Shown here: positions 28,301 to 35,314 of the stretch, in pieces
Numbering within the stretch: position 1 is the stretch's first letter
Layout: each line of letters starts with the position of its first letter
NCBI RefSeq assembly: GCF_040718835.1
Contig: NZ_JBFEFG010000281.1
Span: 620,001-684,000 of the forward strand
Direction: 5' to 3'
From: Bremerella sp. JC817
Lineage (GTDB): Bacteria; Planctomycetota; Planctomycetia; Pirellulales; Pirellulaceae
DNA length: 64,000 bases
Position numbers and translations under genes: made by a program
The notes under the pieces: generated by a model
What the model was told of the DNA's origin: nothing
Database searches by the model: none
What the model saw: the letters and a program-made list of their open reading frames with translations, nothing else

Positions 28301-30290
28301 GCACACCTCGGCTTGCGGTACGACGGCTTACGTGGGTGATGGACTGGGACCAGCGATGGTGGACAGCGTATTCGCCTGCGAACCGATCGGGCATCTCGTG
28401 ACCCGGGCGATCGTTGCCCGTGACGGATCGCGTCTGACTTCCAAGCGTGCTCAAGAGAACGCCGACTTTCTGGCCGCCAGCGATACCTGGTTTCGTCCGG
28501 CAAGTCTTTCCAATGGCCCCGATGGGATGCTCTATCTCGCCGACATGTATCGGTTGTGGGTCGAGCACCCGAAGTTCCTTCCGCCGGAGATCGCGGCCCA
28601 GCTGGATTGGCGGGCCGGAGAAGATCGCGGGCGAATCTGGCGAATTGTGCCTGCGAAACACAAAGCAGCAAAACCATTCGAGCCTGCGAAATCAACCAGC
28701 GATCTTGTGAAGATGCTGGGCAGCGACAACGGTTGGCAGCGTCGCACGGCGCAGCAACTTCTGGTGGAACAGCAGCGCCACGATGCCCAGCCAGATTTGA
28801 AGAAGCTATTCCAAACAAGCGATTCCCCCCTGGCCCGGCTGCACGCCATTTGGACGATGGAAGGCCTTGGCAAGCTTTCCGCAGATACCATCGTCGCAGG
28901 CTTAAACGATCCTCATCCAGAAGTTCGGGCCAATGCCATTCGACTGGCAAAGCGTCACTGGGCAGAATCACCTGAACTGTGCCAGGCCGCGATGAAGTTG
29001 GTTGACGACACTGATCAGCAGGTTCGGTTTCAACTCACGTTGGCTCTCGGCCAGACCAACGATCCGGGCAAAGCCAAGGTGCTGGCGTCGCTGCTTCCAA
29101 GTGACGGCGCGGATTCGACCTTTGCCGACGCCATCGTTGCCGCCTCCGAAAATTGCTCTGGCGAAATCCTGGCGATCTGCTCGGCCGATCTCGTTCAGCA
29201 AAACGCTCTCGCCGAGCGACTTTCACAGGTGGTTGGATCACGACGCGATGAAGCGGAGATGGTGGCCACACTTCAGGTCGCACTTTCGCAAAAGGCCCCG
29301 ACCGGACAACTTGCCGTGCTGAAAGGACTGACGACCGGACTGGGAAATGCTAAGCAGTTTCATGCCCTTCTCGCGAAGCTGCCCGATGCACAGCAGCAAC
29401 TTGCGTCGCAGCTTCAGGCTTTGGCGATTGATCCGCAGCAATCGCCTTTGCTACGCCGCGATGCGATTCAGGTCGTCCGCCTGGCGGGCATGGCAGGCGA
29501 CGACTTCTTTGCCGAATTGTGCACTCCCCGCGAGCCTGCATTGGTTCAACAGGAAGCGGTCGCTACGCTTGTTTCTCCACTCACGCCAGTACGGTCGCAG
29601 CTTCTAGCCGAGCTTTGGCCCGAGCTCGAACCGGGTACCCGCGACACGGCGATATCGCTGCTGATCAAATCGACGCCTGGGGTCGAGTTCCTGCTTACCG
29701 CACTTCGCTTGGGTACGATCTCGCGAACCTCCTTGAGCCTCGATCAGCAGTCGCAACTTCGCCAGCATCGCGATGCGGCGATTCGCAAACAGGCGGAACA
29801 ACTTCTCGGCCAGGCCGCCAACAGCGATCGCGCTGCGGTGCTCAAGCAGTATCAGTCGGTCACCACGACCATCGGCAGCGCTACCACCGGGAAGGCGATC
29901 TTTCTAAAGAACTGCGCCAAGTGCCACACACCAGCAGAGCCTCGTCAGGCAAGCGTCGGGCCAGACCTGGCTGATTCGCAGAACCGTCCGCGCGAAGCAA
30001 TCTTGTTCGATATTCTCAATCCCAGCGGCAAAGTCGAACCGAAGTATGCCGCCAGCCAAATCCTGACCGATAGCGGGCAAAGCTTCAGCGGGATTGTCAT
30101 CCATCAAACGCCGCAAACCATCGTGCTGCAGATGGCCGATGGCAAGACACAAGAGATTGTCCGGGCCGAGATCGAGTTGTTCCAGACCAGCGACCGCTCG
30201 CTGATGCCCGATGGCCTGGAGAAAGAGATCTCGCTGGATCAAATGGCCGACCTGCTCGAATTCCTGCAGTCGCCACTTCCCAAGCGGTAA
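25359..30290 (+). CDS. Giant secreted fusion: ceramidase-like + LamG + PVC-type dehydrogenase + HEAT + cytochrome c
   Basis: 1643 residues. Signal peptide about 1-24 (ending LYAE). Residues about 25-440 resemble the neutral/alkaline ceramidase N-terminal domain, with metal-site-like MISATHTHSAPASMG and IMSHGCSGDIWRLD. About 485-690 is a LamG/concanavalin-like module (YTVSQWIWIG, VQAYLDGKLELEG). From about 725 begins the PVC-type membrane-bound dehydrogenase region (FQIEPGYAIELVAAEPLVMD, FVAEYSDYP). HEAT-like repeats span about 1110-1500. A cytochrome c module follows with one CxxCH at about residue 1520 (NCAKCHTPAEP) and a C-terminal planctomycete-type extension. The dehydrogenase-HEAT-cytochrome order is common in planctomycetes; the ceramidase-like front is unusual. 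Inferred to be extracytoplasmic, with lipid or glycoconjugate hydrolysis coupled to a redox module. Confidence 0.85.
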   Translation: MAWLRCAVCTLVLSFISASDLYAELQVGAAVVDITPETFPVLINGSFYPRQGEPKDIHARAIVVDDGTTRLAMVVADSCMLPKDLTDSAKQLAAARSQIRPDHMMISATHTHSAPASMGCLGTDADPTYVPYLRIKLAEAILEAEKNLAPAKIGWGSIDANQFTALRRWILRPGMEREDPFGEKTVRASMHTARDNMANVTGESGPEDPELSMIAFQSIDGRPIALLANFSMHYYSGGGAADYFGAYCGKLEKALDKSSDGQPPFVAIMSHGCSGDIWRLDYLTGTNQTFDGFVDGMVAKTQQALKDVEYQAEAPLAMAETRMKLNYRVPSEDRLKWAEEIVTQMGDRSPKTPAEVYAREQIFLHEKQSTEIVLQAIRLGDIAIATTPNETYALTGLKLKARSPFTKTMVIELANGGDGYIPPPEQHVLGGYNTWAARSAGLETTAEPKIAEADLKLLEAVTGKPRRESLPPASKMTETITSLKPVSYYPLHDMEGPTAANLVADASPAEIEEGVVFFLEGADGPALATEGNLNRAAHFAGGRIVADASELKPNYTVSQWIWIGIDPEARPIAGWFLSHGVHLGLAGQGEHAGRLLLKTSDEAVTYGKTSIARWDWAHVALVRTDTTVQAYLDGKLELEGQISDAPVPSQLFIGGHANNENNWEGRLDEVAIFDRALTAEQIAKLADDGQSTTSTTQTTLSEEDQNKGGRHWVDQATPAPRSPEEEKKSFQIEPGYAIELVAAEPLVMDPVAIAFDAQGTMFVAEYSDYPIGPSEEGAPPLSRIVKLIDHDGDGKMDQRIVFADQLNFCHSLMPFRGGILACAQTELILLTDTDADGIADQREVLFSGFVPAHAQMQVGCPRWGLDNRIYFNYGVGKVTQHVDNTTKTIPRNEFWIDPLTLEFGPASGTGQYGNTITAWGDRLFATNRNPIIATTMSLEEAAQNRFAPIRSIQYDVAPSGGDSKVFPLVAMKSNWLSHAGTHTSACGTTAYVGDGLGPAMVDSVFACEPIGHLVTRAIVARDGSRLTSKRAQENADFLAASDTWFRPASLSNGPDGMLYLADMYRLWVEHPKFLPPEIAAQLDWRAGEDRGRIWRIVPAKHKAAKPFEPAKSTSDLVKMLGSDNGWQRRTAQQLLVEQQRHDAQPDLKKLFQTSDSPLARLHAIWTMEGLGKLSADTIVAGLNDPHPEVRANAIRLAKRHWAESPELCQAAMKLVDDTDQQVRFQLTLALGQTNDPGKAKVLASLLPSDGADSTFADAIVAASENCSGEILAICSADLVQQNALAERLSQVVGSRRDEAEMVATLQVALSQKAPTGQLAVLKGLTTGLGNAKQFHALLAKLPDAQQQLASQLQALAIDPQQSPLLRRDAIQVVRLAGMAGDDFFAELCTPREPALVQQEAVATLVSPLTPVRSQLLAELWPELEPGTRDTAISLLIKSTPGVEFLLTALRLGTISRTSLSLDQQSQLRQHRDAAIRKQAEQLLGQAANSDRAAVLKQYQSVTTTIGSATTGKAIFLKNCAKCHTPAEPRQASVGPDLADSQNRPREAILFDILNPSGKVEPKYAASQILTDSGQSFSGIVIHQTPQTIVLQMADGKTQEIVRAEIELFQTSDRSLMPDGLEKEISLDQMADLLEFLQSPLPKR

Positions 30291-30300
30291 CGATACGAAA

Positions 30301-30330
30301 AACGCCTTACACGGTGAAGCGTAAGGCGTT
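30301..30330 (-). terminator. Terminator of the tRNA-Ser transcript
   Basis: AACGCCTTAC (30301-30310) pairs perfectly with GTAAGGCGTT (30321-30330) around a 10-nt loop. On the minus strand it runs into a five-T tract (complement of 30298-30302), 34 nt past the tRNA 3' end. It may also help end the fusion gene read from the plus strand. Confidence 0.7.
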
Positions 30331-30363
30331 GGCGTATTTCGGGCGATCTAAGATCTTCTCAAG

Positions 30364-30447
30364 CGGAGGCGACAGGACTCGAACCTGCAACCGGCGTAAC
30401 CGGCGACGGATTTCAAATCCGCTCCCTAACCAATTCGGCTCGCCTCC
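30364..30447 (-). tRNA. tRNA-Ser (anticodon UGA)
   Basis: 84 nt. The acceptor stem is GGAGGCG with CGCCTCC, and the discriminator is G. The anticodon arm has a 7-nt loop TTTGAAA with anticodon TGA. A long variable arm (CCGG-ttacg-CCGG) marks a class II serine tRNA. The T-arm is GCAGG-TTCGAGT-CCTGT. The 3' CCA is not encoded (CTT follows), so it must be added. It stands alone with its own promoter and terminator. Confidence 0.95.
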
Positions 30448-30483
30448 GGGCGTGGGTAATCGATTGATTTCCCATCAACGTAA

Positions 30484-30512
30484 ACGCTAACGAGCCCATG
30501 GAGTTATGTCAA
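30484..30512 (-). promoter_or_regulatory. Promoter of tRNA-Ser
   Basis: On the minus strand TTGACA (30507-30512) is followed after exactly 17 nt by TAGCGT (30484-30489). Start of transcription would be near 30477, about 30 nt before the tRNA. The -35 box is a perfect consensus. Confidence 0.55.
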
Positions 30513-30677
30513 CGGGCCGAGTTCCGGTCGCAGCGATTGCAGTGACTTAACGGCGGGCAGCTTCTCGTGCGAGAGCGATATTTTTCGCGAGTCCTCCAAT
30601 ATTGGAACGCGACCAGACAATAACGCTATGATGAAACCGCCGAATCGTTGCCCGAAAGACACTTGGATCGTACCTCC

Positions 30678-32018
30678 ATGAATAATCTCCGGCAAAGCAT
30701 CATCGCGCTGCTCCTCCTCGCATCCCTCTTCCTGCTGTCAGACTGGCTACCTGCGGGCAGTCCGACGGTTGCCTTTGCTCAAGAACTTCCTGCGACGGTG
30801 GAAGATATTCCTGATGCCGCAGAGTTGGAAGGGGAGCCGAAGCTTTACACATCGCCGCAAAGCATCTTGTCCGACTTTTTCGGACGGCGTCGCGCTGGCA
30901 TGGTGGTGAACGGCCTGGAAGATATCGTCGGGGTGACGGCGACCGGGTTATCACCGCTTTTGGTGCTCTCGATCGCGTCGCCAGTCGTCTACTTCATGAC
31001 CGATCCGGCTCAGCGAGAGTCGCTGATCTTTCTTTATCAGCCGTGGTTCTTCATCCCCGTGATATTGATCACGCTGCTGATGATGTTCAAAGACACGGTA
31101 CTAACGTTTGCCAGCTATCTGAAGCTGCCGCTCGACATCCTTGGTGTGCTATTTCACTTGCTGGGTTTTCTGGTCGGTTTCCGTTTGATTTACCACTTGC
31201 TCGATGTGAACCTCGGCGGGCAATCAGGCCCAATGGGAACTATTCTCGCTTTGGGGCTTGTCGTCTTGATGTTCGCGTTCTACACGAGCGTCTGGGTGAT
31301 GAGTAACGTCTTTGAAGTGTTGATCCTGATCAATCCATTCCCGCTGGTCGATACGGTGCTGCGAATCGGTCGGATTGGCGTGCTACTGTGCATGTACCTG
31401 GCCTGCTGGATTCATCCGGCGCTGGGCGGGATGATCGCGGTCCCGATCTTGATCGTGTCGTTGATCACGTTTGAAAGATCGTTCCGAACCACCACTCTCG
31501 GGTTCCGACTGATCGGCGATGTATTTCTGTTTCGTAGCGACAAGATCGACGAGAACCGCAAGAAGTTCACGACGTTCATTTCGGTGGGTGGCCCGCTCCC
31601 TTGGCTGACACTCGGATCGATTTCCCAGGGAGACAACGGCTGGCAATTCAGTTACCGCTACTTGTTGATTGGACCAAGTCGAATCATCCTATTGCCACCC
31701 GGCCCTTACGCGATTGCTCAAGGCTCGCTCTTTCCTGGTCTTCTGCGCGTGACCGAGAACGGTACGCAACTGATCCTGCGATTCCCAGCGTCCTATCGTG
31801 GTCAGGAAGCGGCGTTAGCTCAGAAGTTTGGCTGCGAAGATATTCACGACTTCCGCTGGAGCACGCTCACACGCTCGATGGGAGGGTCGATTTGGCGAGG
31901 CATTTTTGGCAAAGGAAAGGAGCCCTCGCAAACGGCTACTGCCGGGTCGACAACGCCAGAACCCGTAGAAGAGACTTCCTCCGCCGAGGCCGTTTCGCCT
32001 GTCGAGAGTCAAGGATAA
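30678..32018 (+). CDS. Multi-pass membrane protein of unknown function
   Basis: 446 residues from the ATG at 30678 (MNNLRQSIIALLLL). A cleavable-looking signal peptide (about 1-35, ending VAFAQ) is followed by six or more membrane segments between about residues 90 and 270 (for example PWFFIPVILITLLMMF, LGVLFHLLGFLVGF, LVVLMFAFYTSVWVM). A soluble portion of about 140 residues follows, with GPLPWLTLGSISQGDNGWQ and FRWSTLTRSMGGSIW, and a Thr/Pro/Glu-rich tail. I do not recognise a characterised family. It diverges from tRNA-Ser, with no cotranscribed neighbour, and a terminator lies about 190 nt downstream. Confidence 0.75.
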   Translation: MNNLRQSIIALLLLASLFLLSDWLPAGSPTVAFAQELPATVEDIPDAAELEGEPKLYTSPQSILSDFFGRRRAGMVVNGLEDIVGVTATGLSPLLVLSIASPVVYFMTDPAQRESLIFLYQPWFFIPVILITLLMMFKDTVLTFASYLKLPLDILGVLFHLLGFLVGFRLIYHLLDVNLGGQSGPMGTILALGLVVLMFAFYTSVWVMSNVFEVLILINPFPLVDTVLRIGRIGVLLCMYLACWIHPALGGMIAVPILIVSLITFERSFRTTTLGFRLIGDVFLFRSDKIDENRKKFTTFISVGGPLPWLTLGSISQGDNGWQFSYRYLLIGPSRIILLPPGPYAIAQGSLFPGLLRVTENGTQLILRFPASYRGQEAALAQKFGCEDIHDFRWSTLTRSMGGSIWRGIFGKGKEPSQTATAGSTTPEPVEETSSAEAVSPVESQG

Positions 32019-32208
32019 TTCTGACGGTATTACGAATATAAGAATCTGCAATGAATTGGAAATGGAATCCGCAGATTCGGTCCATAGCATGCTAAGTTAT
32101 AACATCGAACCATACATTCTTGTTTTTGCGCCTCAGACAATGACGAAGCTAATGGCGTGAGGACATCACTCTAAAAAACAGATCGGCAACTTCGGTTGTC
32201 GCATCAAG

Positions 32209-32243
32209 GCCGTCAAGAACCTGCCCCTCTTGACGGCTTTTTT
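32209..32243 (+). terminator. Rho-independent terminator
   Basis: GCCGTCAAG (32209-32217) pairs with CTTGACGGC (32229-32237), with an 11-nt loop and a six-T run (32238-32243). It ends the transcript of the membrane protein at 30678, leaving an unusually long 3' stretch of about 190 nt with no gene. Confidence 0.85.
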
Positions 32244-32474
32244 ATGCGCACATTGTGGAGTTTATCGACGTTGCAAGTCGGTACGGTTCCCCGAATTCTC
32301 CCGCATCGCCGTCTCCCCTACTCCGCTTCATAGCCGATGCTTTGGTTACCGAAATGCCGCGATGCAAATCGTGGGCAGGAAGCCGTTGTGTATCTGGGGG
32401 CGGATCACAACGGTTTTTTTACGCGCCGACGGCAATGCCACCATCGATAGCAAAACGGCTTTTTGTGGCAAAGT

Positions 32475-32522
32475 TTGCCGATTACGGCAATTCTCTCGAT
32501 TGTGCCGATTATCTGGCCGATA
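32475..32522 (+). promoter_or_regulatory. GCCGAT-repeat element upstream of the Cys-rich lipoprotein
   Basis: TTGCCG-ATTA-CGGCAA (32475-32490) is a perfect inverted repeat, followed at 32503-32522 by TGCCGATTAT-N3-GCCGATA, the same bipartite form as at 15674-15693. It ends about 80 nt before the start codon. It is the only structured part of 32244-32603, a 360-nt stretch where I find no convincing gene. Confidence 0.4.
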
Positions 32523-32603
32523 TCCATTCTTGCGTCACGACACCATTCCCCCCTGCCCTGCATTCCAGGGTGGTTCGTTTGATGTGAACCTGGAAACCTC
32601 GAC

Positions 32604-33275
32604 ATGATGGCACGTCACTTAATTCTCAGCTTGTTCACCGTAGCCCTGTTGGCATCTGTCGGTTGCCGTACCGTTCCGAGTTGCAACTCTTGCAACCTGG
32701 GCGGAGTCAGCTCGGCTGCCGGTTGCGGATGCAGCGATTGCGGTTCGACCTGCGGATCGTCTTGCAGTGGTGGTACGACTTGCGGCAAGAGCTACGGTCC
32801 GAACTACGATGTTTGCTTGCCAGGCATCCCCTTCGCCGAAATGCGTCAACGTTTGCGTAATAACCTGACGTGTACCGCCGGTTGCTCGGACGAAGTGTAC
32901 TGGGGCGAATGGATCTCGGACCCACCGAAGTGCGATCCATGCGATTGCTTCGGAAACTACATCGGCCCTGTCGGTGGCCCATGCCGCCCTGGCCTGCTCG
33001 GTATTCGCCGCGGCGACGACTCCTGCACCAGCATGTGCGACAAGGGAACACCTTGTAACAGCTGTGCCTGCCAGGCAAAGGCCCGCACGGTCGGCTACGA
33101 ACACGCCGTCCCTGGCGAATCGACCATCCTGTACGATTCGGAAGTCCCGATGGAATATCAGCAGCCAACGCCGGCATCTCCTTCCGACACCACGATGATG
33201 CGGATGCAATCGAAGAGCTACCCAACCTCGGCGACTAGCCGTCAGCCACACACCCTTGGCCGCGGCAGCATGTAA
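32604..33275 (+). CDS. Cysteine-rich predicted lipoprotein
   Basis: 223 residues; the second Met at 32607 is an equal start. A lipoprotein-type signal (LSLFTVALLASVGC) would place the lipid on the Cys after Gly-20. The mature protein has about 20 further cysteines in the first 155 residues, many as CxxC, CxC or CxxxC, within Gly/Ser-rich sequence. The last 60 residues lack cysteine and are Pro/Ser/Thr/Met-rich. No known domain. Possible structural disulfide-rich envelope protein; a metal-binding role is also possible. It is flanked by strong terminators on both sides, so it is a single-gene unit. Confidence 0.75.
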   Translation: MMARHLILSLFTVALLASVGCRTVPSCNSCNLGGVSSAAGCGCSDCGSTCGSSCSGGTTCGKSYGPNYDVCLPGIPFAEMRQRLRNNLTCTAGCSDEVYWGEWISDPPKCDPCDCFGNYIGPVGGPCRPGLLGIRRGDDSCTSMCDKGTPCNSCACQAKARTVGYEHAVPGESTILYDSEVPMEYQQPTPASPSDTTMMRMQSKSYPTSATSRQPHTLGRGSM

Positions 33276-33303
33276 TCCAAAACAATAGCCAGGGGGGCTT
33301 TTG

Positions 33304-33341
33304 AAGAGACGCGATCACGACGGTGATTGCGTCTCTTTTTT
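33304..33341 (+). terminator. Rho-independent terminator
   Basis: A 13-bp stem with one G-T pair (33306-33318 with 33323-33335), extendable by two A-T pairs, a GACG loop, then six Ts (33336-33341). It terminates the Cys-rich lipoprotein gene. Confidence 0.88.
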
Positions 33342-33428
33342 ATGCGCTCATCCCTAGAGAAGACCACCGCGAAGCAAATGCTGGAGTGGCCCCGCATGCA
33401 CATCGATGCGATCGAATCGCGAAGGACT

Positions 33429-34274
33429 CTAGCGATAGTAGCTCGGTCCGGTGCCGCCGAAGCGATACTCGAAGCCACCACTCACCGAGAAGTTGTTCGA
33501 GGAAACCGCGTCGGTTCCACCAAGTGCAAGGTTATCGAGAAGCTCGAAGCGAAGAGCGACTCGCTTGTGCAAGAAGTACTTGAGACCTAAGCCAAACGGC
33601 ATCGAGACCTGAGACTGATCGCGGGCACGGCCCAGGACATCTTCATACTGAAACACGGCGGCCCCTAGACCAATCGTGGCGTAAGGTCGCCATTTGGTAT
33701 CGCCCCACGGATAGAACTGCACGTTGTAATCGAGCAGCACCAGCTGACTCTTTCCTGAGAAGGTGGTATCGGTCGGATAGATCAAACGTCCCTGGGCGAA
33801 ACCAAGTCGGACTTCCGTTCCCCAGTAGTGATCGAAGTCGTAGCCCAAACGAAAGCCGTCAAAGAAAGCGCCCGACTGTTCGACATCGCCGGGGATCAAG
33901 TTCTGCAACATGATCGTGCCGGCGAACGCATCGAAGTGGAACGGACGATTCCGCCAGCTCATTCCTTGCAGTGGTTGCCCCCAGCCAATATGCCGAGCCG
34001 GATCGTCTGGATGACCATGCACGAAGTCGAAACGGTGCTGGTACTCTTTTCGATTGGCACCACCAAACCACGACTCTGACGAGCCAGGCGTTTCATAGAT
34101 ACGCTTCGGTTCGACGTCGATAACCTCGGCATCCAAGATCGATTCCGAGACACCTTCCATGATGGGTGCGTTCGCCGTCGGCAGCTCTTCTTGTGCCTGG
34201 CAAATCGCCACGCACCATCCACTGGCAACTAGGGCCAGGAGCATCGAGAACCGAATTGTAAAACGACGGATCAT
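33429..34274 (-). CDS. Outer-membrane-type beta-barrel protein
   Basis: 281 residues from the ATG at 34274 (MIRRFTIRF). Signal peptide about 1-29 (ending ICQAQ). After a short linker the rest shows alternating amphipathic beta strands with aromatic girdles (WGTEVRLGFAQGRLIY, LVLLDYNVQFYPWG, WRPYATIGLGAAVFQY, VSMPFGLGLKYFL, VALRFELLDNLALGG) and a C-terminal strand FSVSGGFEYRF. This is the layout of the OMP beta-barrel domain family (OmpA/OmpW-like). No lipid A deacylase residues could be assigned. It is convergent with the Cys-rich lipoprotein gene. Confidence 0.78.
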   Translation of the reverse strand: MIRRFTIRFSMLLALVASGWCVAICQAQEELPTANAPIMEGVSESILDAEVIDVEPKRIYETPGSSESWFGGANRKEYQHRFDFVHGHPDDPARHIGWGQPLQGMSWRNRPFHFDAFAGTIMLQNLIPGDVEQSGAFFDGFRLGYDFDHYWGTEVRLGFAQGRLIYPTDTTFSGKSQLVLLDYNVQFYPWGDTKWRPYATIGLGAAVFQYEDVLGRARDQSQVSMPFGLGLKYFLHKRVALRFELLDNLALGGTDAVSSNNFSVSGGFEYRFGGTGPSYYR

Positions 34275-34449
34275 CCACCTACCTCGTGGGGGCATCTGTG
34301 ATAGCTGCCAAATTAGGGCAGCGGATTATCGAAATGCACCCCGGTCACGTCAATGGATCTTCTGAAGTCAAAGTTGGTGGGATTGAAACGATTTGCTAAT
34401 TTATCGCTGCTGAGCGCAATCTTCCTTGCTAACCCCTTCGGAGCAGACC

Positions 34450-35106
34450 ATGCCAACTCGTCATCTTGGGATTCTAGGCCTTCTACTTTGCCTTCCCGTT
34501 AGTCCGCTAGCAGCCGATCCGGTTCCAGCCCAAGGCGGGGGGGATGGCGCCGTCGATGAAGTCGAGCAGATCCGAAAGCAGCTTGGGCCTGAGTTCTCCA
34601 TCGAATCGAAAGAATTCGAGATCGAGTTCGAGCATCGCGAGCCTGGACATCGAAATTCGTCGGCATTCAGCCCTGGGCATCCTTCGCCTGACAAAACCAC
34701 GCAAATGAACGAACGCCTCCGAGCGATGAGCCAGGCGACCCGCGATCAGGCCCGCCAGCTCGAGCAGATGGCTGCCGAAGCAGAAATGAAAATGCACTAC
34801 GAGTTAGCCGATCGCTTGCGGGATGTGGCTCGCCGCCAGTGGGAATCGGCTCGTTTCATGCGAGCTCCACTGGAATACCCGGCCCACCCGGAACCAGGCT
34901 TCGTGCCACCATCGTTCCCGATGCCGGCCATCCATCATGCGGAAGCAGATCATCCAATGCCGCATCCTGCGGAGCATGCCCCCCACCAGGAAGCACCACC
35001 AGAAACCGATTCTCACTGGATCCCAGGTCCGCCGCGACCTCACGGGCCTCAAGATCGCCCATCTGCCATGCGTGCGCCAGCGTCGACGAAGAATCCGGAT
35101 CGCTAA
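34450..35106 (+). CDS. Secreted His/Pro-rich protein with short coiled coil
   Basis: 218 residues from the ATG at 34450 (MPTRHLGILGLLLCLP). Signal peptide about 1-22 (ending PLAAD). The middle has a helical, coiled-coil-like stretch (about 90-140: MNERLRAMSQATRDQARQLE onward). The C-terminal 70 residues are rich in Pro, Glu, Met and His (nine His), for example PAIHHAEADHPMPHPAEH. The His-rich tail could bind Cu, Ni or Zn, but no defined motif is present. No homologous family recognised. Confidence 0.65.
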   Translation: MPTRHLGILGLLLCLPVSPLAADPVPAQGGGDGAVDEVEQIRKQLGPEFSIESKEFEIEFEHREPGHRNSSAFSPGHPSPDKTTQMNERLRAMSQATRDQARQLEQMAAEAEMKMHYELADRLRDVARRQWESARFMRAPLEYPAHPEPGFVPPSFPMPAIHHAEADHPMPHPAEHAPHQEAPPETDSHWIPGPPRPHGPQDRPSAMRAPASTKNPDR

Positions 35107-35147
35107 ATCGCCCTCTGACGCGACCTTTCCCCCCATATCGGCAGGAA

Positions 35148-35172
35148 CTTGACGACCGCCCTGGTCGTCAAG
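35148..35172. terminator. Perfect 10-bp hairpin
   Basis: CTTGACGACC (35148-35157) pairs with GGTCGTCAAG (35163-35172) across a 5-nt loop. It lies 40 nt after the His/Pro-rich gene and upstream of the pilus operon. There is no T-run; probably a weak terminator. Confidence 0.5.
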
Positions 35173-35314
35173 CATGATGAGACTGCGTGTGTAGACCTAA
35201 AATTCACGCACAAAAGGCTTAACGGCGATCCGCGGCGCGTGGTACGCTAGTAATGCACTTATCTTTTTCTCTAGATCACTTCTCCCTTCCATATTCCGCT
35301 CGGAGGATAGCGCT

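Noticed and set aside
32230..32607. Open frames of 110-125 residues upstream of the Cys-rich lipoprotein
   Set aside because: They begin in or just after the terminator T-run and cross the GCCGAT-repeat element; no family, no start signal.
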